Source: Methylobacterium adhaesivum (lineage in GTDB: Bacteria > Pseudomonadota > Alphaproteobacteria > Rhizobiales > Beijerinckiaceae). Taken from it: a DNA stretch of 64,000 bases. Below the pieces are notes generated by a model. That model was given only the letters and a program-made list of their open reading frames with translations. It searched no databases and was not told where the DNA came from. The DNA lies in contig NZ_BPQD01000025.1 in the NCBI RefSeq assembly GCF_022179065.1, positions 1-64,000 on the forward strand. Direction: 5' to 3'. Of the stretch, positions 44,640 to 53,329 are shown one piece after another. Position 1 is the first letter of the stretch; every line of letters starts with the position of its first letter. The translations under genes and the position numbers were made by a program.

Positions 44640-46052
44640 ATGTCGCCCACCGAGACGCCCGCCACCCGCACGGAATCCGACACCTTCGGACCGATCGAGG
44701 TTCCGGCGCATCGCTATTGGGGTGCGCAGACGCAGCGCTCGATCCAGAACTTCAAGATCGGCACGGAGCGGATGCCGGCGCCCCTCGTCCACGCGCTCGG
44801 CCTCGTCAAGCAGGCGGCGGCTCTGGTGAATCAGGATCTCGGCGGCCTTGACCCGAAGGTGGCCCAGGCCATCGCGGCCTCCGCCGCCGAAGTCGTGGCG
44901 GGTCAGCACGACCAGGAATTCCCCCTCGTGGTCTGGCAGACGGGCTCGGGCACCCAATCCAACATGAACGCCAACGAGGTCATCGCGAGCCTCGCCAACG
45001 AGCTCCTCGGGGGCGAGCGTGGCGGCAAGTCGCCGGTCCACCCCAACGATCACGTCAACCGGGGCCAGTCCTCCAACGACGTGTTTCCCACCGCCATGCA
45101 CATCGCGGTCTCGCGCGAGATCAACGACCGGCTGATGCCGGCCCTCAAGCACCTGCACGACGCCCTCGACGCCAAGGCCATGGCGTTCGCCGACATCGTC
45201 AAGATCGGCCGCACCCACCTGCAGGACGCGACCCCCGTGTCCCTGGGCCAGGAATTTTCCGGCTACGTGGCGCAGGTCGCGCTGGGCAGCGAGCGCGTGA
45301 AGGCGACCCTGCCGGGCGTGCTCGCGCTGGCCCAGGGTGGCACGGCGGTGGGCACCGGCCTCAACGCGCACCCCGACTTCGCGGACAAGTTCGCCGCCAA
45401 GGTCGCCGAGCTGACGGGCCTGCCGTTCACCTCGGCGGCGAACAAGTTCGAGGCGCTCGCCACCCACGACGCCCTGGTGTTCACGCAAGGCGCGCTCTCG
45501 GCGCTGGCCGCCGGCCTGTTCAAGATCGCCCAGGACATCCGCCTCCTCGCGTCCGGCCCGCGCTCGGGCCTCGGGGAACTGTCGCTGCCCGAGAACGAGC
45601 CTGGCTCGTCGATCATGCCCGGCAAGGTCAACCCGACCCAGTGCGAGGCCCTCACCATGGTCTGCGCCCAGGTGATCGGCAACGGTACCACGGTGAGCTT
45701 CGCCGGCTCCCAGGGCCATTTCGAGCTCAACGTGTTCAAGCCGGTCATCGCCAACGCGGTGCTGCAATCGGTGCGCCTGCTCGCCGACGCGGCGGTCAGC
45801 TTCGCCGACAATTGCGTGGTGGGCATCAAGGCCAACGAGGACCGGATCGCCGACCTCATGAGCCGCTCGCTCATGCTGGTAACGGCGCTGGCCCCTTCCA
45901 TCGGCTACGACAAGGCCGCCGAGATCGCCAAGACCGCGCACAAGAACGGCACCACCCTGAAGGAAGAGGCCCTGCGGCTCGGCTACGTGACGGAAGCCGA
46001 GTTCGAGCGCGTGGTGCGTCCCGAGACCATGCTGGCGCCCAGCGCCGACTGA
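44640..46052 (+). CDS. fumC: Fumarate hydratase, class II
   Basis: This 470-residue enzyme interconverts fumarate and malate in the TCA cycle and regenerates malate for the serine cycle. The signature [47 protein letters not shown] and the catalytic Ser region are present. It is the iron-free, oxygen-stable form. The ATG has GAAGAGG upstream. DUF4169 follows after 16 bp and may be cotranscribed. Confidence 0.97.
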   Translation: MSPTETPATRTESDTFGPIEVPAHRYWGAQTQRSIQNFKIGTERMPAPLVHALGLVKQAAALVNQDLGGLDPKVAQAIAASAAEVVAGQHDQEFPLVVWQTGSGTQSNMNANEVIASLANELLGGERGGKSPVHPNDHVNRGQSSNDVFPTAMHIAVSREINDRLMPALKHLHDALDAKAMAFADIVKIGRTHLQDATPVSLGQEFSGYVAQVALGSERVKATLPGVLALAQGGTAVGTGLNAHPDFADKFAAKVAELTGLPFTSAANKFEALATHDALVFTQGALSALAAGLFKIAQDIRLLASGPRSGLGELSLPENEPGSSIMPGKVNPTQCEALTMVCAQVIGNGTTVSFAGSQGHFELNVFKPVIANAVLQSVRLLADAAVSFADNCVVGIKANEDRIADLMSRSLMLVTALAPSIGYDKAAEIAKTAHKNGTTLKEEALRLGYVTEAEFERVVRPETMLAPSAD

Positions 46053-46068
46053 GAGAGGGGTCCAGCGT

Positions 46069-46260
46069 ATGGCGGAGATCATCAACCTGCGCGAGGCCCG
46101 CAAGGCGAAGGCGCGGGGCGAGAAGGAGGCGAAGGCGGCCGAGAACCGGATCGCCTTCGGCCGGCCGAAAAAGGCCAAGACTCTGGCCGAGGCCAAGAAG
46201 GCCATCGAGTTCGCGCGGCACGAGGGCCACAAGCTCGTGGGCCCGGCTTCGGACGGGTGA
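46069..46260 (+). CDS. DUF4169 small basic protein
   Basis: This 63-residue protein (MAEIINLREARKAKARGEKE, then KKAKTLAEAKKAIEFARHE) is almost wholly charged and predicted alpha-helical. It matches DUF4169, a small alphaproteobacterial family often found next to a ribbon-helix-helix gene and fumC. Its function is unknown. The ATG has GAGAGGGG upstream. Confidence 0.85.
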   Translation: MAEIINLREARKAKARGEKEAKAAENRIAFGRPKKAKTLAEAKKAIEFARHEGHKLVGPASDG

Positions 46261-46273
46261 GGCATTGCCCCCT

Positions 46274-46495
46274 GTGACCGGCGGCATCACCAAACGCTCG
46301 GTGATGATCGCCGGCCACCGCACCAGCGTCTCCCTGGAGGACCCGTTCTGGGACGCCCTGCGCGGCATCGCGGAGGCGCGCGGCCTGTCGGTGCAGGCGC
46401 TCATCGGCGAGATCGACGCGGGCCGCGACGGACAGAACCTCTCCTCCGCCATCCGGGTCTTCGTGCTGGCGGCGGTGCGGGACGGCATCCGTTGA
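46274..46495 (+). CDS. Ribbon-helix-helix domain protein
   Basis: This 73-residue protein starts at a GTG 13 bp after DUF4169. KRSVMIAGHRTSVSLEDPFWDAL is the ribbon and first helix, and EARGLSVQALIGEIDAG the second, of the RHH_4 type. It should bind DNA as a dimer and is a likely autoregulator. Its stop overlaps the TTG start of the next gene. Confidence 0.8.
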   Translation: MTGGITKRSVMIAGHRTSVSLEDPFWDALRGIAEARGLSVQALIGEIDAGRDGQNLSSAIRVFVLAAVRDGIR

Positions 46496-46752
46496 AGCGG
46501 ATCGTCTTCATCGACCACGCGGACGAGCGCCTTCTGCGACGCGATCTCGATCCGGCCTGGATCGAGCGGACGCTCATGGCTCCCGAGGCCGAGGAGCCGG
46601 ACCCGGTCCATCCGCATCGGACACGCGCATTCGGCAAGGTGCCCGAGCGCGACGGTCGCGTCCTTCGCGTGATATACGAGCAGGACGGCGACGTTCTGCG
46701 CGTCATCACCGCTTTTCTCGATCGCTCTCGAACCCGGAGGCAAACGCGATGA
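46492..46752 (+). CDS. DUF4258 family protein, candidate toxin
   Basis: This 86-residue protein starts at a TTG that overlaps the RHH stop (TTGA), so translation is coupled. FIDHADERLLRRDLDPAWIERTL, then RVLRVIYEQDGDVLRVITAF, matches DUF4258, a RelE-like fold found in toxin-antitoxin pairs. The following DUF2283 gene overlaps its stop. Toxic activity is inference; the fold similarity is from the family. Confidence 0.75.
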   Translation: MKRIVFIDHADERLLRRDLDPAWIERTLMAPEAEEPDPVHPHRTRAFGKVPERDGRVLRVIYEQDGDVLRVITAFLDRSRTRRQTR

Positions 46753-46949
46753 GGACACGCTACGATTCGAACGCCGATGCTCTCTATCTCGGCTTCTCCG
46801 ACGAACCCATCGTGGAGAGCGAGGAGGTGCGACCGGGAATCATCTTCGATCTTGACGGTGAGGGCCGGGTGATCGGCATCGAAATCCTCGACGCAGCCCA
46901 GCACATGGCGCGCGGGACGGACCTGAAAAGCCTTGCGACCGCTGCCTGA
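46749..46949 (+). CDS. DUF2283 family protein, candidate antitoxin
   Basis: This 66-residue protein (RYDSNADALYLGFSDEPIVES, GIIFDLDGEGRVIGIEIL) fits DUF2283, which often occurs directly after DUF4258. It starts inside the stop of that gene (ATGA). No DNA-binding motif is visible, so control may come from the RHH gene upstream. The family is annotated in several antitoxin-like pairs, but function is unproven here. Confidence 0.8.
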   Translation: MRTRYDSNADALYLGFSDEPIVESEEVRPGIIFDLDGEGRVIGIEILDAAQHMARGTDLKSLATAA

Positions 46950-47080
46950 GATCATCGGCTGCCCTGAGCATGGGCGCGGCACCGAGACCCGAATGTCGGA
47001 CTGCGCCCGTGTGATCGGCAACGGTATCGTGGGGGCCTCGCGGGCAATCGGCGATCGATAAGGCTCCTGGCCCAATGGTA

Positions 47081-47848
47081 TCACCGGCGGATTCCCAAAA
47101 GGCTGCGCGAGGCGGGCGCCCCGAACGTCCGCCGGAAATCGTTGGCGAAATGCGCCTGATCGGCAAAGCCCGCCGCGTGCGCCGCGCCCGTGAAGTTTGC
47201 CCCCGCCACGACGGCGGCGATGGCCCGGCGCATGCGGACCCAAGCGCGGTAGCGCCGGAACGGGACGCCGACGTTTTCGGTGAAGAGGTGTTGCAGGCGG
47301 GAGGACGACAGGCCGACCGATCGAGCGAGGCTCTCGGCCGACATCGCGCCCTCCCGATGATCTCCCAGGCGTGACACGACGCGGGCAATCCGGGCGTCCG
47401 TCTCGGTCCCAACTCGCCGGAGCGAGTAGCCCGCGAGGTCGGCAAGCGCTGCGCCGGTCCAGGCGCTGGCGCCGCGATCCTCGTAGAGCGTGCGGAGTGG
47501 GATGATCTCGCCCTGCGCCGCCACAAGGGCGCCCGCGATCGGATCGCCGCCCCGCACCAGGGTCGTCAGGGCGTGCGGCGAGGCCTCGGGTTCGAGGTAC
47601 AGCACCGCCAGGGGCTCGCCGCCGCAATCGAGTTCATGCGCCAGGCCCGCCGGTACGAAGGCGGTCCGGCAGGTGATCCAGGCGGTACCGTCGAACCGGA
47701 TTCGGAAGCCGCCGTAGAGCCCCGCCAGATAGACCGGCGCTCCGTGCCTGTGGCTCGCATTGTAGGTCAACGGTCCGGCGAAGAAGGTGTGCGCCCCGTC
47801 CACGTGCCAGAGCGGGCCGAGGGCGCAGGACGTAGCAGGTTCATTCAA
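47081..47848 (-). CDS. AraC-family transcriptional regulator
   Basis: The 255-residue protein has an N-terminal cupin-like sensor part (residues about 20-90) and a C-terminal AraC double helix-turn-helix (SAESLARSVGLSSSRLQHLFTENVG and TGAAHAAGFADQAHFANDFRRTFG). The start is a TTG with AAGGA upstream, or a GTG 15 codons downstream; I list the longer form. It is divergent from the metallo-hydrolase gene with only 91 bp between them, a typical regulator-target layout. Confidence 0.85.
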   Translation of the reverse strand: MNEPATSCALGPLWHVDGAHTFFAGPLTYNASHRHGAPVYLAGLYGGFRIRFDGTAWITCRTAFVPAGLAHELDCGGEPLAVLYLEPEASPHALTTLVRGGDPIAGALVAAQGEIIPLRTLYEDRGASAWTGAALADLAGYSLRRVGTETDARIARVVSRLGDHREGAMSAESLARSVGLSSSRLQHLFTENVGVPFRRYRAWVRMRRAIAAVVAGANFTGAAHAAGFADQAHFANDFRRTFGAPASRSLLGIRR

Positions 47849-47939
47849 GCGCGGCCGTCCTTCACGATGCTAGCCCTGCCTTCGAGCCGGATGGTCGCGA
47901 TCATCCTGGCGCATGCGACCCGGCGGAGGAATGGCCATC

Positions 47940-48908
47940 ATGATCGATCTCACGCGCCGCGGCCTCGCGGCATCGGCCCTCGCCCTGGGTTTGTCCCGGA
48001 GCGCATCGGCTCAAGGTTGCCCGGTGGCGACGCCGCCCATGGTTCACCGCCTCCAACTGGGGGCGTTCGCGATCACGACCCTGCTCGATGCGGCCGCGAT
48101 GATCGACGGCCCCTGGCCCATCGTCGGGGAGGATCGTGAACGTGGCGCGGTCGAGGCCCTGATGCGGGAGAACCGGCTTCCGCCGAATCGCTTCAAGCCG
48201 GGTTTCACACCGACCGTCGTCCAGACCGGCCGCGAGACGATCCTGTTCGACACCGGCAACGGCGAGGTGGGATTCGTGCCCCGCCCCACGGGTGGGCGGC
48301 TGGCCGGACTTCTTGGTCAAGCCGGCGTCGCACCGGACACCATCGACGTCGTCGTGCTGACCCATTGCCACACCGATCACATCGGCGGTCTGATGGAGAA
48401 CGGGCGCCCGCTTTTCCCTCACGCCCGCTACGTTCTCGGCGCCGCCGAGGATCGGTTCTGGCGGGACGACGCCCGCCTGTCCGCCGCGCCGGAGAGCAAC
48501 GCGTACAAGTCGGCCCGGGTCTTCCGCAGCCATCTGCTGCCGCTCGCCGACCGCACGACCTTCGTGAAGCCGGGCGACACGGTGGTGCCGGGGATCACGG
48601 CGCTTGCCGCTTTCGGCCATACGCCGGGGCACCTCGCCTATCACGTCGAGAGCGCGGGCCAGCGGCTGCTGGTCTGGGGCGATTGCGCCCACCACGAGGT
48701 CGCGTCCCTGGCACATCCCGAGTGGCACGCGTTCTTCGACATGGACAAAGCAGGCGGGGCCGCCACGCGCCGGACGATCTACGATATGGCGGCCACGGAC
48801 GGGGTTCTGGTCGCGGCCTACCACACCACGTTCCCGTCGCTCGGCTATGTGGTGCGGCAGGGCGCCGGCTACCGCTGGATCCCCCTCACCTATCAGTTCG
48901 ACCGCTGA
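47940..48908 (+). CDS. Tat-exported MBL-fold metallo-hydrolase
   Basis: This 322-residue protein has a twin-arginine signal (DLTRRGLAASALALGLSRSASA) and a metallo-beta-lactamase fold with THCHTDHIGG, the HxHxDH zinc site, and later FGHTPGHLAYH and WGDCAHH. It should be a periplasmic hydrolase; quorum-quenching lactonases and MBL-fold arylsulfatase- or glyoxalase-like proteins belong here. The ATG at MIDLTRRG is 9 bp after GGAGGA; another ATG 3 codons upstream is too close to it. The last 16 bp overlap glcF. Confidence 0.85.
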   Translation: MIDLTRRGLAASALALGLSRSASAQGCPVATPPMVHRLQLGAFAITTLLDAAAMIDGPWPIVGEDRERGAVEALMRENRLPPNRFKPGFTPTVVQTGRETILFDTGNGEVGFVPRPTGGRLAGLLGQAGVAPDTIDVVVLTHCHTDHIGGLMENGRPLFPHARYVLGAAEDRFWRDDARLSAAPESNAYKSARVFRSHLLPLADRTTFVKPGDTVVPGITALAAFGHTPGHLAYHVESAGQRLLVWGDCAHHEVASLAHPEWHAFFDMDKAGGAATRRTIYDMAATDGVLVAAYHTTFPSLGYVVRQGAGYRWIPLTYQFDR

Positions 48909-50272
48909 TCCGGTGCGGCGAGCCCTTCGAGCACCGCCGGCTTCGGCCCCCCCGTCGCCCAATCCAGCAGCTCCACCGTGTGGACGATGGGGATCGCCGT
49001 GCCCTTCCCGATCTGCGTCGCGCAGCCGATGTTGCCGGTCGCGATGACGTCGGGGCGCATCCGCTCGATGTTGGCGACCTTGCGGTCGCGCAGGCGGCCG
49101 GCGATCTCGGGCTGGAGGATGTTGTAGGTGCCGGCCGAGCCGCAGCAGATGTGGCCCTCGGGCACGTCCTTCACGGTGAAACCCGCATTCTTCAGGAGAT
49201 TTTTTGGCTCCGTGCGGATGCCCTGGCCGTGCTGCATCGAGCAGGCGGAGTGGTAGGCGACCACGAGGTCGGACGCGATGAGCGTCGGCATCAGGCCGAG
49301 GCCGGCCATGTACTCGGTGATGTCCTTGGCGATGGAAGAGACCCGCGCGGCCTTCTCGGCGTAGGCCGGGTCGTCGCGGAACATGAAGCCGTAATCCTTG
49401 ATCGTCGTGCCGCAGCCCGACGCCGTGACCACGATGGCGTCGAGGCCGGCGCCGTCCATCTCGGCGATCCAGGCGTCGATGGTGCGCTTGGCCTGGGCGT
49501 GGGACGACTCGGCCTTGCCCATGTGATGGGTGAGCGCGCCGCAGCACCCCTCCCCCTTGGCCTGCACCACCTCGACGCCGTGGCGGGTGAGGAGCCGGAT
49601 CGCCGCTTCGTTGAAGTCCGGCCGCAGGACGCTCTGAGCGCAGCCGCGCAGGAGCGCGACGCGGCCCGCGCGGGCCGGGGCCGTGGTGCCCTGAAGGGCG
49701 GCGCTGGCCTCGAGCGCCCGCGTCTCGGCCGGAAAGGTGCCGGGCCGGTCGGTGGGGTTGCGGTTCGGCAGTTCGGCCGGCGCGAGGTCGAGCATGGCGG
49801 CGAGGCGGTTGCCGAGTCCGGGAATCCGCGCGACGAGGGGCCGGAACGGACTTCCCAACTTTGCGCCGAGGAGCGCCAGGCGGAAGCGGTCGGGATAGGG
49901 CAGGACGAAGGCGAGGACGGCGCGCAGGGCCCGGTCGCCGAAGGGGCGGGTGTAGGTCTCCTCGATATGCGCCCGGGCATGATCGACGAGGTGCATGTAG
50001 TGTACGCCCGAGGGGCACGTCGTCATGCAGGACAGGCACGACAGGCAGCGGTCGACGTGCTTGACCACCTCCGGCACGGCGGCCTTGCCGCCCTCCAGCA
50101 TGTCCTTGATCAGGTAGATGCGTCCGCGCGGACTATCGAGCTCGTCGCCGAGCAGCAGATAGGTCGGGCAGGTGGCGGTGCAGAAGCCGCAATGGACGCA
50201 GGTCCGAAGGATCTTTTCGGACGCCGCCATGGCGGGGTCGGCGAGCTGCGTCAGGCTGAAATTGGTCTGCAC
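48893..50272 (-). CDS. glcF: Glycolate oxidase iron-sulfur subunit GlcF
   Basis: The 459-residue protein has two ferredoxin motifs, CVHCGFCTATCP near residue 25 and CLSCLSCMTTCP near 75, and then two CCG-type domains (GEGCCGALTHHMG, GHICCGSAGTYN). This is the Fe-S subunit that passes electrons from glycolate to quinone. The start is the GTG giving the family-typical VQTNFSLTQLADP with AGGA 7 bp upstream; an in-frame GTG six codons earlier is less likely. The gap to glcE is 210 bp and the 3' end overlaps the metallo-hydrolase by 16 bp. Confidence 0.93.
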   Translation of the reverse strand: MQTNFSLTQLADPAMAASEKILRTCVHCGFCTATCPTYLLLGDELDSPRGRIYLIKDMLEGGKAAVPEVVKHVDRCLSCLSCMTTCPSGVHYMHLVDHARAHIEETYTRPFGDRALRAVLAFVLPYPDRFRLALLGAKLGSPFRPLVARIPGLGNRLAAMLDLAPAELPNRNPTDRPGTFPAETRALEASAALQGTTAPARAGRVALLRGCAQSVLRPDFNEAAIRLLTRHGVEVVQAKGEGCCGALTHHMGKAESSHAQAKRTIDAWIAEMDGAGLDAIVVTASGCGTTIKDYGFMFRDDPAYAEKAARVSSIAKDITEYMAGLGLMPTLIASDLVVAYHSACSMQHGQGIRTEPKNLLKNAGFTVKDVPEGHICCGSAGTYNILQPEIAGRLRDRKVANIERMRPDVIATGNIGCATQIGKGTAIPIVHTVELLDWATGGPKPAVLEGLAAPDQRSN

Positions 50273-50482
50273 TGCGTGTTCCTGATCCACCCTTCGCGGC
50301 GCCGCTCCACGCCGGAGCGTGCGGACACCGTCTATTCACAAGACTTTAGTTCGGAACGGTCACCAAGCCGAGCCTTTGGAACGGCTCCAAGCAGCATCCG
50401 GCCCGGTTTCGATAGCCGCAACCGGCTTGCGATGCCTGCGGGGTAGAGTGTCGCGGCATCCCCGCAGGGTATTCGGCGAGGT

Positions 50483-51670
50483 TCAGACGCTCGCGTACAT
50501 GCGGCCTGGATTGAAGAGACCGCCGGGATCGTGAGCCGCTTTCAGGCCGGTGGTGATGCGCATCAGCGGTTCGGACAATGGCTCGAACACCGGCACGGCC
50601 GCCCGCACGGCATCCGGTGCCCGCACCAGGGTGGCGTGGCCGCCGTGCTTGGCCACCGCCGCCCGCACGGCTGCGGCGCCGGCATCGCCCTCCGCCGCGG
50701 TGGCGAGCCAGATCAGACCACCGCCCCAATCGTAGAACCATCGGGCCGCGCGCTTGGCCGCGACGGCGGCCGTCAGGGCGGGGGCGTGGGTCGGGGCGGT
50801 GGAGATGCGCCAGATCGCGGTGTCGACCGGCTCGGCAAGGGGAAGGACGTCGCGGATGGCGGTCCAGAGGTCGGTGCCGGCCTCGCCCTCCACCACTTCC
50901 GGTGCCCCGAAGCGCCTGAGGAGCTTGGTGAGTTCGCCGAGCCGGTAGGCCACCGAATCCGAAAACCCCTCGACGCGCATGGCCGTGCGCGCCTGCGACG
51001 CGCCGCAGCCGGCGGGCAGGTGCGCGGCGCCCGTGAGCTCGAACGGCGAGCCGAGGGCGGCCGAGAGGGCCGCGACGGCGCGGGCATCGTCGAGGCCCGC
51101 GAAGACCAGGGTCGTCACCCGCTCCTGAACGGGCAGCACCTTGAAGGTCACTTCAGTGAGGAGGCCGAGGGTGCCCCAGGCGCCGGCCATGAGCTTCACC
51201 AGGTCGAGGCCGGTGACGTTCTTCATCACCCGGCCGCCGGACTTGATGATCTCGCCCCGGCCGTTGACGAAGCGCACGCCGATGAGGCTATCGCGGGCCG
51301 CCCCGGCATTGATCCGGCGCGGGCCGGAATTGTTGGTGGCCGCCACGGCCCCGAAGGTCGGCGTGCCGGTGGAGCCCATGAGGCGGCGATGATCCATGGG
51401 CTCGAAGGGCAGCATCTGGCCGCGCTCGGCCAGCAGCGCCTGAACCTGCGCCAGCGGGGTGCCGGCGAGCGCCGAGACCACCATCTCGGCCGGCTCGTAC
51501 AGGGTGATGCCCGACAGGCCGGTGGTGGAGAGCGTGGCCTCGTCTTGGGCCGGGCGGCCGATCCCCACTTTTGTGCCACCGCCGACGAGGCGCAGGCGCT
51601 CCGTCCGTGCGGCGGCGTCGCGAACGATATCCGCCGCCTCGTCGGCGCTTTGAGGCTCGTATGACCGCAT
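50483..51670 (-). CDS. glcE: Glycolate oxidase FAD-binding subunit GlcE
   Basis: The 395-residue protein is the second FAD subunit of glycolate oxidase. The PP-loop region LVGGGTKVGIGRP, TPTFGAVAATNNSGPRRIN, GRVMKNVTGLDLVKLMAG and the C-terminal FNPGRMYASV fit GlcE. GlcD, which carries the catalytic FAD domain, is normally upstream; here a flippase gene lies there instead. So the enzyme must obtain GlcD from elsewhere or be diverged. Confidence 0.92.
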   Translation of the reverse strand: MRSYEPQSADEAADIVRDAAARTERLRLVGGGTKVGIGRPAQDEATLSTTGLSGITLYEPAEMVVSALAGTPLAQVQALLAERGQMLPFEPMDHRRLMGSTGTPTFGAVAATNNSGPRRINAGAARDSLIGVRFVNGRGEIIKSGGRVMKNVTGLDLVKLMAGAWGTLGLLTEVTFKVLPVQERVTTLVFAGLDDARAVAALSAALGSPFELTGAAHLPAGCGASQARTAMRVEGFSDSVAYRLGELTKLLRRFGAPEVVEGEAGTDLWTAIRDVLPLAEPVDTAIWRISTAPTHAPALTAAVAAKRAARWFYDWGGGLIWLATAAEGDAGAAAVRAAVAKHGGHATLVRAPDAVRAAVPVFEPLSEPLMRITTGLKAAHDPGGLFNPGRMYASV

Positions 51671-51723
51671 TGTTTCCCGCCCTGGCCGGACGATGCCGCC
51701 CGGCTTTTTTCTCTACCGCGACC

Positions 51724-53226
51724 TTAATGAGAATCGTTCGGGATTGCATCCAGCTCGGCGACGTCGATCGCGGGAGCCGCCGACGCCTGACGTGCCGGGC
51801 CGCGCCGTTCGGCCCAGCGCGCCGCGATGAGACTGCGCAGGCCGGCGATGTCGAAGGTCCAGGTGAAGGCGCCGTAGACGAGGATGCCGAGCGCGAGACT
51901 TGAGGCGAGGGCCGGCACCGGTTCGAGGTGACGCACGGGCGAGAGGCACAGGGCCATGACCGCGCAGGCGAGGCCGGCCATCAGGATGTCCCGCCAGGGC
52001 AGGCGCAGGCGCTGCGGCCCCGTGAGCGTCCGTACGGCCAGGATCAGGGTCGCGACGGCGAGCCCCAGGGTCTGCGCCACGGCGATCCCCTCGGGGCCCA
52101 TGACCGGCGGCAGGAGCCAGAGGCCGAGGGCATCGACGGCGAGGCCGATCACGGCGGCGGCCACGACCGGCAGGGTCTTGCGACGGATCTGGAAGACGGG
52201 ATTGAGGGCGAAGTTCGTCATCGCGAGGAAGAAGAACCCCGGAATCATCAGGCCGGCATAGGCGGCGAACGGGCCGCGATAGGCGTCCGGCACCGCCAGG
52301 GCCTGGAGGGCCGGCAGGATCGCCCAGAACCCGACGGCACAGGGCAGCAGCAGGGCCACGACGGTTCCGACGTTGCGCCCGATCTGGGCTTCGGCCGCGG
52401 CGCGCCCCTCCTCCTCCTCGGCGCGCACGGCGAACTGGAACAGCAGGAGGTCGAGGGCGGTGCCGAGGGTGCCGATGCTGCGGGTGGTGACGTCGGCGGC
52501 AAGGGCGAAGTAGCCGGCCTCGGCCAGCCCCGCCTGGGCCGCGATGGTGCCCCGGTTGAGGAACGGCATGAGCTGGTAGACCGCGTTGGCGGCGATGAGC
52601 GGCAGGCCGTAGGCCACGAACAGGCGCCAGGTCTCGGCGAGTCGGACGCGCAGGCGCGGCGTCACGGGATCGCGCATGGGGCGCCACAGGAGCGCGGCGG
52701 CGAGGAACTGGCTCAGGCCCGCGGCGGCCAGCACCCAGGCGGGCTGGGGCAGGAGCCAGGCCGTCCCGGCCATGAGCCCGAAGGCGAGCCCGTTCTTGAC
52801 GGCCACGAGCCGGAAATAGAGGCCGCCGTCGAAGCGGGCGCGGGCGAGGGCCGCGTGATAGTCGAAGATGCCGATGCCGAGGGCCGCGATGGCGGTGCCC
52901 GCCAGGATGGCCGCCCGGCTTCCCGGACCCGATCCAACGCCCAGGGCGGCACATACCAGGGCCGCGACGAACAGCGCGACGCCCATGACCGCGTAGGCGC
53001 GGTCGAGGCCCTGGCGGATCCACGGCTCCTGCGCGCGGACGCGAGCCGAGTAGAACCGCGTCGCCGACAGGCGCAGCCACTCGAACAGGACGGTGTTGGC
53101 CACGACGGCGCCGGCGGTCGCGAGGGCGAACAGGCCGAACTCCGCCGGGCCGAGGAGCTTGGCGATGAGCAGGCCGAGGACGAAGTTCAGGCCGGCATTG
53201 AGGATGAAGGCGCAGATCACGGCCAT
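51724..53226 (-). CDS. Polysaccharide flippase (Wzx/RfbX-like, MVF family)
   Basis: The 500-residue protein has 12-14 membrane segments, beginning AVICAFILNAGLNFVLGLLIAKLLGPAEFGLFA, typical of oligosaccharide flippases that move undecaprenol-linked sugars. No glycosyltransferase genes are nearby, so the glycan is unknown. The C-terminal 40 residues are polar and cytosolic. A weak RBS precedes the ATG. Confidence 0.85.
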   Translation of the reverse strand: MAVICAFILNAGLNFVLGLLIAKLLGPAEFGLFALATAGAVVANTVLFEWLRLSATRFYSARVRAQEPWIRQGLDRAYAVMGVALFVAALVCAALGVGSGPGSRAAILAGTAIAALGIGIFDYHAALARARFDGGLYFRLVAVKNGLAFGLMAGTAWLLPQPAWVLAAAGLSQFLAAALLWRPMRDPVTPRLRVRLAETWRLFVAYGLPLIAANAVYQLMPFLNRGTIAAQAGLAEAGYFALAADVTTRSIGTLGTALDLLLFQFAVRAEEEEGRAAAEAQIGRNVGTVVALLLPCAVGFWAILPALQALAVPDAYRGPFAAYAGLMIPGFFFLAMTNFALNPVFQIRRKTLPVVAAAVIGLAVDALGLWLLPPVMGPEGIAVAQTLGLAVATLILAVRTLTGPQRLRLPWRDILMAGLACAVMALCLSPVRHLEPVPALASSLALGILVYGAFTWTFDIAGLRSLIAARWAERRGPARQASAAPAIDVAELDAIPNDSH

Positions 53227-53329
53227 GGCGGGAATGCACGATCCTCGATGACGGGCGCACCCGCGCTTGGTCCCTCAGGCTTGTGGCCCGTTCCCCGAAG
53301 AATCCGTCAACCCGATGGCGGGACGCCCG

